Part shown: piece by piece, positions 23,501-35,600 of the stretch | Layout: every line of letters begins with the position of its first letter | Numbering within the stretch: the stretch's first letter is position 1 | NCBI GenBank assembly: GCA_032622095.1 | Contig: CP136063.1 | Location: 208,121,934-208,185,933 of the forward strand | Length of the DNA stretch: 64,000 bases | DNA from: Siphonodentalium dalli | Lineage: Eukaryota > Mollusca > Scaphopoda > Gadilida > Siphonodentaliidae | Direction of reading: 5' to 3' | Translations under genes and position numbers: made by a program | The notes under the pieces: model-generated | What the model was told of the DNA's origin: nothing | What the model saw: only the letters and a program-made list of their open reading frames with translations | Databases searched by the model: none

Positions 23501-26500
23501 AGTCGCATCTGACTTTCCCTAACGCTTCGTCTTGACTTGACTTGAAACATATTTTATTTGTATAATATACAAAAGGGATTGAGGCACAAGTTTTTACAAC
23601 TTACGAAGCCCCTCTCCCGATACAATAATATAACATACATGTGATCAAGATGACGGTATATAAACGTATTTACATGATGATCAGTTTAGAGATATATAAT
23701 TTGTATTGCCTTCCAGAGGTTGTGTAGATTTGTGTTTAAAACAACGAGGCTACATTGTGAATATGTGGCACGATAAACGAGTGCTAATATAATCTATTGG
23801 TGTACGTATGTTCGAAGGTTAGGAAAAAATAATAATAGTAGACAGTCATGAACTAGGTTTTAGTTTTTGTAGCGCTCTGGAAGGCAGTACCGACAATTGA
23901 TAAGAACGTGCATGTTTGTGGGGGAGGTTTGTCCATTTGTGAGAATAAATGCCACATACAAAATTGAAATTTCGGAAGCACCTTTAAGTATATTCAGAAG
24001 TGATACACTTATGTATGTACATACACCTACATATACACAGTACACACATATGGATCCATATGGACACACATACATACATATAATATAAAATCTTTTAGGG
24101 GTCGAAACGTTTAGTCGCGGCAATGTATTTCTGTGTGATGTCAAATAGTCTCATATTTTTTTGGGACGAGATATTAGGTATTCCACACATGAGTTCTGCA
24201 ATATTGCTTATTATGAGATTTTCACGGGTTAGTTTCTCAGAAAATTCTGAGCGCTCTCTCTGGTACAATGGGCACATGAAGAAATAATGATATGCGTCTT
24301 CATACCGGTTTCCACACGAACATGCGGGGCTGTCAGCGATATAGTTGTTGAACATATCAGATCGGAGTTCACTATACAAGTTACGTAGGCGACAGTGAAA
24401 AATATTGTATTTTCTGAGTCCAACGTAGAAATGTCGAGGGGGACTGGGCGTTGGATCTATATGTTGCAAGTTAAAGGTAGAAAATTGGTCAGCGTCAATG
24501 ATTAATTTGGGAAGTTTATTCCATTCCATGGCCATCTTTGGGAAAAATGACTGTTTGAAGTGTTCAGTATTGCAGTAATATGAATAAAATTTACTGGGGC
24601 GTCTCCAATTATAGTCTGCAACTTCGTGAGATCTGGGGGGAAGTGTAGTGGATAGATATGATGGTGCTAAATTGTTGACGATTTTATAGAGTGCCTGCAA
24701 TTTATGTATTTGGCGTCTTTTATTTAGTGAAGGCCATCCAACTTCCTGTAATACGTATCACCCGAGGCAGAACGGGTGATACCGCTGACTATCCGGCCAG
24801 CATCGATATGAAGCCGGTCAAGCTTTTCTAACATATAGTTAGAGGCATTGTCCCAAACGGCATCTGAATAATCAAACAGTGGTAAAATGTATGTTTTGTA
24901 AATAATTTCGATGGTTTTCCTGTTTAGTTGATATTTGATGCGACGAAGTTGAGATAGGCGCGAGGCAATCTTTTTGACAGAGCCATCGATGTGGGCGTTC
25001 CATTTGAGATTTGATTGGAGTTCCAGACCTAAATGTTTATGCTTGTCCACAAAGTCGATTGAATTTCCCACGAATTTGAGGTTCGGATTCTCTGTAGATG
25101 GAGCAACTAATGAGAAGGACATTCCAACTGTTTTAATTGGATTAAATCAGACCAGCCAGTTTTTGGACCACGCTGTAATTTTGTCTAAGTCGCTGTTCAT
25201 AGTATCTTCAAGTATATTAATATCAAAGTGGCTGTTCGTGAGGCAAGTGTCATCAGTGTACATTCTCGTTACCGATTCAATACCGTCGGCTAGATAATTT
25301 ATATAGACAAGGAACAAGAAAGGTCCCAGGATATATCCCTGGGGCACTCCTGCTGGGATGACCTCATATTTTGAAAATATGTCATTGACTAAGACTCTTT
25401 GCGTCCGGTTATCTAGGTAGTCTTCTATCCAATTTAAGGTCGTTCCTTTTAATCCATAAGCTTTCAATTTATGTATCAGTCCCCTGTGCCAAACCCTTTC
25501 AAAAGCTTTGGATATATCACAGAATATGGAACACGTAAATAGTCCTTTATCGAGGGTTTGGCACAAGTTGTGGTATAGGTCTAATAGTTGGTATGTTGTA
25601 CTGTGACCTGGGAGAAAACCGGATTGATCGAAATACAAGAGGTCATTTTCGATGAAAAACTTACTAATCTGTTTCAGAACAACTTTCTCAAAAATTTTAG
25701 ATACACATGGTAAAAGGGATATTGGTCGATAATTTTTGGCGTCAGCTGGATCATCTTTTTTGAAAATCGGGATCACGTTTGCGGATTTTCAGGAGTTTGG
25801 GAATTTCTCTGTATTGATAGATTTCCTGAATAGAAGGACCAGTGGGTGAGCTATCGATTTTCCTGTTTCGCGGAGCATTCTAACGCTAATCCCATCGTGC
25901 CCGTGGGCTTTGTTAAGTTTAAAAGATTTGATGGCTGTTTCAACCTCGGTTTCTGTGAAGACCAAGTCAGGCATGTGTTTGCAGTTTGTTTCGGAAAATT
26001 AGGCAGGTTATTATTAGCACCATTAATTGTAGAATTTGCAATGAAGCTGTCGTTTAAAATTTGTGCTTTTTCATTATCATCTATTGCATATGTCTTATTG
26101 TTAGCAGAGATAGTACCGGAGGAGCTGTATAGTGGGGGGATATTTTTTGTTCGTTTCTTGTTTAGTAGGTAATGCATTATTCGCCAAAAGTCTCGTGGGT
26201 TGGACGCTTCTCTTATTCGTTCTTCTAGGTTTTCTTCAAATTTAATTTTCGCGTGCTTCTTCATGTTATTGACTTTGTTTCTTATATTTTTGTATTTTCT
26301 CCAGATTTCAGGGTTTTCTTTTTTCGTGGCTTTTTTCCTAACTCTGTCACGTTTTCGTATCTCAAAACGGATGTCCGAGTTGAACCAGATTTTATCAGAA
26401 GTTCTTACTGTAATGTACGACTGTGGAATTGTTTTCGCTATTATGGACAGAAATTCTAATTGAAAGTGATTGGCAGCTGTGTTCACATCCGATGCATGTG

Positions 26501-29500
26501 TTATGAGGTCATCCCAGTCGACATTAGCAAGTAGGTTATTTGCATGGGAAAAGTTAGCTTTTCTGTAGTTCCACACTTGTCTTAGAAATGACGCTGCGGT
26601 CGTGTTTTCAAATGTTATTGTAGCATATACACCTAAGTGGTCTGAAACTCCGAGATCTAGGACATCGGTATCTATTACACGGAGAGAGTTTGAAGTAATA
26701 ATTGGGTCAAGTAACGTGCTTGAGGTGCAGGTCACTCTCGTGGGGACCATTATTGAATTTTTCATGCTGAAACCATCCGTTATATTTTTCAACTTCGATG
26801 AACTATCCATGAAATTGGAGTTAAAATCTCCTGTAATGACAACGTATTCGGAAATGTCGAGAGCGTCTGATATTGAGGATTCCAGATGTTCCCAATAATT
26901 TTGAGAGCAGAATTGTGCAGATCTGTACGATACTCCAAGAACAATACGAGTTTTCTTTGAGTGGATTTCAAACCAGAGACAAGAAGAGTCGAATTCTAAT
27001 TCGGTTTTACGATTAAATATTAAGTGATCGGCGAACATTACACATATTCCGCCGCCGTCTGAATCTCGGTCTTCGCGAATTGGGGTACAAAATCCATCGA
27101 TTTCTAATTGATTTGAAGGATAAGATGGGTCAAGATGCGTTTCGGTGAAACATAAAATGTCATATTCGTTTATAAGGTCTGCAATCTTTTCAAGTTTATT
27201 TCGGATACTCCTTATGTTATAATGGAAAATTGAGATAGAATTCTCAACGTTTATGGTCTGAGACAACGGACCCGGGTTTGTATGTATATCGCCGGATAAT
27301 AGTAATAAAAAGAGCGCAATCAGGAATAACGACCTTGCGTTTGGTGGACTGAAGCATTTTCCGAAGTGAAGGGTGCTGTTTTTCACAGTTTTGGGGGCTA
27401 GTGGTCGTTTTGCTGAGTCGAAGATACCTATTGCTGCCCTATATTGGCTCAAGTCACACGTCATATTTCAGACGGTGGTTAGAAACCAAGATAGGGAAGC
27501 AAATGGACTCCGACTCAACAGATAATAGATATAGTGGCACCTCACAAATGGACTTGGCGGTTGTTCTTAAGTTATGGATATTTTCAATATGGATTGGAAA
27601 CATGAAGTATGTAAATGAATCATCAAAAGTGGTCAATGCATAGAATAAAGAGAACATGATCAAGACATGATGAGAAATATTTACATAATGGTGTTTGGTG
27701 GTGATTGGCATGAGGGGTTTATCGGCTATTTACGGGTAGTTGTGTTGAAATTTAAGGGAATTTTGCTTGAAATATGACTGTTACAGTAATGTTCCAAACA
27801 ATCGACCTCACAACCATAGCAGAATCGCGGGCAACTCCACAGGACCCCGTCGGGAATATGGCCCACCGCCCTTCCTCGGAAAGCTCTCAGGGAGAAAGGC
27901 CACCCACAACTCCGCCGCGGCCAAGAAGTCGACTGATTATAGCATTACTGTAGCATGGGATTTTGCGCGGGTTAATCCAGAATAAGTGGGAAATTTAGCA
28001 TTTTCATTATTGGTGAGAACAGTAGACCCTTTATGAATATATGCGGGATATGCCTACAAGGGGAGATATATAGTTGTGCCACCCCCACTGGGTTTAGGTA
28101 CTTCGTGCTCAAGATTGCGTGCACTCACCAAAAGGGTCAACATTGGTCACTGAGAAGTGGTAACTTGTATATAACTCTGTTCAGTTTGTCAAGATGCGTT
28201 GAAGAAAGGCGAAAATTAGATATATATATTTTTTTATCGATACGGCTTGCCATAGTACATTGCGTCACATTGTTGATATAAATGTTGTGATTGGAATTAC
28301 TAGCGCGGAAAGTTGAGTCGTGAAAAGTGGATTTCGCATATCGACAAAATTAGGTCGCGGTAACCGAGAATATTGTGATCGTGTTGTAAAGCCGTTGACT
28401 TTATGCTGTGAAGCGTTTCAACAATCTTGCTTGAGATTATAATTTATAATGAATCAGTTTTGACCGGGCACCTGGTTGTGTCCGAGTCGCGTAAACTTCA
28501 TGTTAGGGAGCGTGGACTTATTCGTTTGAACTTTGGGAAAAAAGAATGGGTTCCCACATGAAATTGGAAAGGAGCTATCGCAAGAGTCGTAAGTGACTGG
28601 GTTCTGTTCACCATTACAGCTCTTGGTGAGTTTTATTGAGTTTATATAGGCTCGACATTTTAGTTGTCTCCGTAGAAGGGTTGATTGGCATCCAGAATGG
28701 GGGTGGCAAGTGGTGGTAATACAGAGAGGCTCAAACAATGGGGGGGGGTAAATAGTTACAATTACATTGAATTCCAGACATCAGTTGAGTTGAACACTAG
28801 TGGAGGAGGTCACAGATCCCATTGTTTTAATTAAAATTAAATGCTACTTGAGTATAGGACTTAGTGAATTAGTCACTTGACTCTCTTTTTTGTTGTTGTG
28901 AATCTTCCTTCTATACATATGCACATATAATAAGGTACCGGAATATGTTTTTGAACAAATGTGTCTCTTATGAGGTATTGCCTGCTGGGCATGGAAATCT
29001 GTTTGACCTTAGTCTCAAAGTCAACTCAGGAGCAAATATGCCAGTTGACAGTTATATGTATACAATGTTCCTCTTTTTTGAACGTACTAATAATTCTATG
29101 GAACTCAAACTATATTTATATGTACCTTTGCATAAGGACTGATAGAGCAATCGGAAATATAAACAGCTGAATAATATACCATTTATTGTATTCAGAATTA
29201 AAATTTAGGATTAGAATTAAAATTAACTGGCAGTGTGACCCCCCCCCCGGTGTGGTTTACTCGCTTTAACATGCATGTAAATGGAGTATATACACATACA
29301 CAATAACATGAATACATATACATCCATATAAATATAAATAGATTTACATATAAACCACCCCAGCACAGACCCCCTTCCGCACTATGCATACATGGATTTA
29401 TGACAGAGATAATCTCAGATTTATCAGAGAGGGTTAGCAATGTCTCATATGGGGGGGGGGGGGGGGTTCAGGTGAACATATGATATGCATAAGTGTGAAT

Positions 29501-31720
29501 ATATATAATATATGGATTTGTCATACAATGTGATTCATATTTGATATAAGGTAGCTGTTACCAAGTAAAATGGTGACTTGTATTGAGACATTAACAAGTT
29601 TTTGAAGTTAAATTTCATATGGATATAATTTTGTATTAAAAAAGTAGTGTCATGTGGATACATGTACGGTGAGCTACTATAGTTATACTGCATAGTAGCA
29701 ATTAAATTCATAAAACTAGCGTCATTAAGTTTTGAGGTTTAAATTTTATCTACCAGGTATATATGTATCAATTATACTGTGGCAGATGAATACTCTGTAA
29801 ACATATTTCCTGATATATGCATATAATTATTCTGTGACATTATAATTATTCTGTGACATTAAAGATACACAATCCAATTTGTTGGTCCCTGTGTCATCGG
29901 GTTCCAACAATAAAAACATTTCTTCAAGAGACGGTTGTATTTAGGATTGATTTAATAGCAACATAATGCTTACCGCTGTCAGCCCTAGTATGATAATTTT
30001 CCAAAGACATATTATTTATAATTGCATTTTGTTAAATGCAATTTAGTATCAAGAGTAGATTTATCAGATAGGGGTAGCAATGTCTCATATGGGGGGGGGG
30101 GGGTTTCAGGTGAACATATGATATGCATAAATGTGAATATATATAATATATGGATTTATCATACAATGATATTCATATTTGATATATGGCAGCTGTTACC
30201 AAGTAAAATGGTGACTTGTATTGAGACATTAACAAGTTTTTGAAGTTAAATTTCATATGGAAGTAATTTTGTATTAAAAAAGTAGTGTCATGTGGATACA
30301 TGTACGGTGAGGGCAAAATAGTTATGCTGCATAGTATGATCAGTAGCAATTGTGTTCATAAATCTAGCATCATTAAGTTTTGAGGTTTAAATTTTATCTA
30401 CCAGGTATATGTATCCATTATACTGTAGCAGATGAATACTCTGTAAACATATTTCCTGGTATAAGCATATAATTATTCTGTGACGTTAAAGATACACGAT
30501 CCAATTTGTTGGTCCCTGAGTCATCGGATTCCAATAATAACAACGTTTCCTTCAAGAGATACTTGTATTCAGATTGATTTAATAGCAAAATAATGGTTAC
30601 CGCTATCAGCCCTAGTATGAAAAGTTTCCAAAAACATGTTATATATATCAGCATTTTGTTAAATGCAATTTAGTATCAAGAGTATACATGTTGGTCGGCT
30701 CGTATATTTCAGGTGGTGAAAATAGCATTAATGTTGATTCAAAAATTTATATCTGGGTTTCTTGTCTAGGGTTAAATATTTTATTTATTTATATATTTAT
30801 TTATTTATTTTTTTAACTTCTTTTTTTCCGAAACCGAGGAATAGTAATTTGGGATCATTAATATGGATCATGTATCTTTAACAGCTTTTGGAAGTTAATT
30901 TTTCCATGTACCATGTATTGGGTATGAGCCTAATTGTAATATAAATTGGGTGTGGGGGGAATATATCATAATGTATAAATGTGACATTTACCGGTAGATG
31001 GACACTGTGCATGGATGAGACATTTAACATACATTTGAAGTTGAATTTCGTGAATCACAAATCTGGCTGTGATTTATAGATCACTCTGCTCTTGTCAAGT
31101 AAATGCCTGAATGTAGCATTTACCGATAGAAGCATATAAAAGCCATGGTAAATTCTGTCAGTATTTGAAAGTCAATCTAGTTGACCTCAAACACTCATCC
31201 AATTTACCCTTGCCTAAAAGTGGCAGTAACAGTTTTTGGAAGTTTGTTCCATATATCAATAATGTTGTATAGGGGCAAGTTGATGTATCGTATGGATAAA
31301 TAAATATACCACAGTGGACAGATTTCAGAGTTTAATTGCATATATGGGGTGAGGCATATATTATATCATACACTCTGATTTATACTAGTAGTTTCTAACT
31401 GATGATAGTTACCAATTACCCAGTACATGTACATGCATAATGGTCACCTTAAATAGTAGTATTTTATGTGAAGATATAAAACTAAGAAGTTGTGGGTGTC
31501 TGATAGCATATATCATATACGGATAGGATGGGTGCAAATGAATATATCATAATTGATTCATAGTTATCACTTGTTAACAGTTACCAAGTAGATGGATATA
31601 TAATATATTACATCATATACTCTGTTTTATAGTCATCTAATCATAGTTGTTATCAAGTAAATGCTTGTCTGACATTTACTAATCCGTGCATAAAGCCATG
31701 GTTAAATTAGTCTGTTAGAA

Positions 31721-31755
<35 letters not shown>

Positions 31756-32615
31756 AATCCAAAACTCTGTGATTTTTTATTTTAAATTATACGCGATAAG
31801 TTTCAAGAATGATTATTGTAATAAAATATCATTAATATTAAACCGATCTTGTTTACATTCCTTGAATGTGAATGAGGTCTGTATCATTGACTTTGACAGA
31901 TTTTGGAAGTAAATTTCATGTCTTATATGGGGGGTGAACATATGATATGCATAGATGGGAATATATATAAGAAATTTATCATAAAATGTGATTCATATTT
32001 AATATATGGCAGCTGTTGCCAAGATAAGTGTATGCTAGTATGTACGCTTCGTCTATGGGCACAATTTCCAATGGCGCATCTGATTCAGACATGATATTTC
32101 ATAATACTAAATTCGAGATGCCACAAAATATCCGCGCAACACACAAGGGACCGGACGAATTGTCTGATTAAGGGATCCATTATAATTTTATTATGATTTT
32201 ATGCGGACTGGCTGTTTTTGCTTTGTTCACAGACAGAGATAATTGTTGTGATTATAGCTCCACTCGTGCAAACTTTCACGAGGCCCGATGATGAGTATAA
32301 CGTGTCATTCATCATAAATGTATTTGTCTTCGGGGAGAGTACTTGTTTTGTTGGGGCGGAGTCTTAACCTCTGTCAAACCATTCAACAGAGAAAAATGGA
32401 CACCATAGCCCATGGTGGCGGTCAGACGAGCAATTTCCAATGATAATTCTTATACAAAACATGACAGGAAAAAAAGATAAATATTTATACGTGCTCTATC
32501 CGCGAACATACTAGGCTACATCCGAAGACCACATTGTTCTGTCTTTTAGTCGGCTAATTCATCCACTCGGTTATAGGGATGTGACAGTAGTGTGTTGGTG
32601 TAACATAACACTTCC

Positions 32616-32669
<54 letters not shown>

Positions 32670-35600
32670 CTATATATATATATATATATATATATATTGC
32701 CACACATAGCACATTGTGATGATACATGTACGGATGTTTAAGGTTAACATAGAATCGTTACAATTTTATCTGATGACTCTTAAAAAGCCAGAATTGCATA
32801 ATTTGGAGCAATACGATATATGCATATTCGATAAGATGATTCGGTTTCATTGTCGCGGAACGGTCTACTCGAGTGGGAACGAGTCATAAAGTCTGAAAAA
32901 TAAACATGATTATAACAAATCGTTGATACGCCGTAGCGTGTCGTCCGGCATGTGTGGTCTATATACAAACTCCAAACATGTTAATACTAAACGAATATCC
33001 GATTAGGTGCATGCATGCAAACGGCAGCATTCACGTGCGTGTGATCAAGGCATCGCGCTATCATTCATTCACATTCTTGAGATCGCAAATCTGGATGCTG
33101 AGATGGATGTTCAATTAATTTCAATTGAAACACATTCATAATATATATGCACACAATATTTAGAATATGTTATGGATTCATATTTCAGATGACATTCGCA
33201 GTCCAATTTACCAGTCTCAGATACACATAAAAACACTCGAAACTCATCACAACTCCTTAAGTAATACGCATATTTACTGCACAGAAACTCGGCGTTTGGC
33301 GCATCTTCATCTGTGCCGTTCGCATCTTTCTGAACCGACAGTGGTCCCTTCATATCGCGCGGATATTGAGAACGACAGGGATTTTTTAAATTCTGTCAAA
33401 TCGTATGCTTCATTGACAGATTCAACTATATACCGGCATTTGTTTTGGAAGCGTGGGAGTCCAGGAACTATACCAGTGAATGGATGTTCTCGAAAATTTG
33501 AGTGAGCAAAAGTAAAAACACCATTGAAAAAATTCGCCAAAAAAAATTAATGGTCTGATCTGGGAAAACTAAATGACAACTAGTGGATAAATACTCCTGC
33601 TTCGCGTGGACATACACATACGATGCTCGATGCCTGTATTACGATGAGAAACAAACATATCCCCATATCATATACGTGAAAATGACTTTCCCATATTCTC
33701 GGTTTTGGCGATACCCTCGGTTTTGGCGATACCACGTACACGGGGGTGAACCCTCCCCATCAGATGCTAAACTACAAAAACAAGAAGCATATGTGTTTAG
33801 TATTGAATAATATTGTTTTAACTTCTGACTTCATAATTGAATCATACGCTGTCAATTCACGGACTACTGTAACACAACTGGATCGCTTAGTTAATCATCG
33901 AGGTTATACTGCAGCCCCGCATGCGTTGAGAAAGTTACCATCCTCGTTTATTCCTGTTGACCGACCACAAATGGGCCCTAATTTAAGGTCTGTAAAATCG
34001 GCCCTAAAAAAATAAAAAAGAATAAAAAAAATTTTTTTTTTTTTTTTTTATAGATTTGTTTGGGTTGAATGTTTTTTGGGTATGCTTAAGCATGCTATAG
34101 CGAATTTAAAAACAAACTGGATAAAACCTTAGGGGCATGTTATAACTCAAAACTATCACCAAGTATTCATAGTAATAATTTTGATGCCCATGAAAAACGT
34201 AAGATTCCCTGGCTCTAAACCTACAAAATAAGTCTGTTAAAGAATATAAGAAAAAATTATTAAAATTGTAAAAAATAATAACAAATGATGAAAAATTGTT
34301 AGGCCAATGCATTCTCTTATATATGCGAGGCGACCTATGGTCGACTCGCATATATCAGAGAATTCATTGGCACAGGGTATGTGGGTTGATACAAAAATCG
34401 GACCTGGCACTGAAAGGGTTAAGTTTCTCTTCAACTGGATGCGTGACTGATAGGTGTTAGTTCCCCAAGACATAACTGTTGTCAGCAAATAATTGATCTG
34501 ATTTTATGGAAATATATGGGTGAAACTAGATGCTTTTTACCAGCACTGTGATAAAATGTATGCCTTAAATAACAAGCTTCGGTGATACATTTGCCTACAT
34601 AGCTAATGTGGGATTATTTATAAATTCCATGCATGCAGGTATGTGCTCACATAAACATTTTACAATACGAATGAAACTTACTCAGAACCTACACTGACAA
34701 CAACACGGAGTCTCCCATATTTACTGATACCACTTCATTTTATGTTAACATTGCTTTAAATTTGAGGGGTACAGTAAGGGAGAAAGCCAGTTTGTTAATG
34801 TTAAATGTTGTTGAGATATTAGTTCGTCTGACTATTGTATCGCATCTCCCTTCGTCCAACCATATATGCCTCTGCAGATTCTAGATATTTTCAACCTGCT
34901 GCAATCACTATGAGGGTCATGTGAGATTGGTTATCATAATAGCTTATATCATAGTATCAAGGGAGTTACTTTTGAAAAATGGTGTGGTGCTGCTTTGTGT
35001 TTATGCAGTGGTTCACAGTTGTAGCAATCGTTGTCAGGCAACTTTCCAGCGAAGTTAGTTTAAATATAACATGTCGTTAAACTGATATGTATAACAATCT
35101 CCTGAGTATTTTTCCTCTATCGCAAAACAATCTCAGTTTTCTATAGCTGGAAGTTCATAGATCGGTGCTGCAGAAAAGTTACTGTTGAGAATCAAGGGAG
35201 AAGGGACCAGGAGGGTTGCACATAGGTTAGGAACTTGATGCTTAGAGGGACATGTAGGACGTTAATAAAACGTCTAAGTTATACCATATATGAAAAGAAT
35301 AATCTAGGACTACTGAACTAAACGACTCAATAGATATTAAATAATAATTCAATCATGATTGTTTTAAGCGCAATAATCACCATGCTCCGAGCAGAAACAA
35401 CAAGAACACTAGTTGTTCTTATATACGTATACTCAGGTACGCGAGATATCGCTGCATACTGGATCCCTGCATGGTTGCTGGTTATACTTTTATATACGGT
35501 GTGATGTGACGCGAAGTGAAATTAATAAAGGGAAAGGAGCTACCCGAGCCCGATATTGATCTCACATGACACCGTAGCCGGCAATTAAGAATCCTGTCCA

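Larger units (their letters stand above)
23528..27500 (-). mobile_element. CR1/L2-type non-LTR retrotransposon, near full length, disabled
   Basis: Reading from 27464 downward: a short N-terminal region with a 2A-like peptide, an apurinic endonuclease domain, a reverse transcriptase domain and a Cys/His-rich C-terminus ending at 24095. A 3' untranslated region with AATAAA follows. It ends in short TCAAG direct repeats near 23528-23545, typical of LINEs that end in simple repeats rather than poly-A. Two frameshifts and two nonsense codons interrupt the coding region. It sits inside the 28 kb PDE10A intron, in the same orientation as that gene. Confidence 0.88.
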
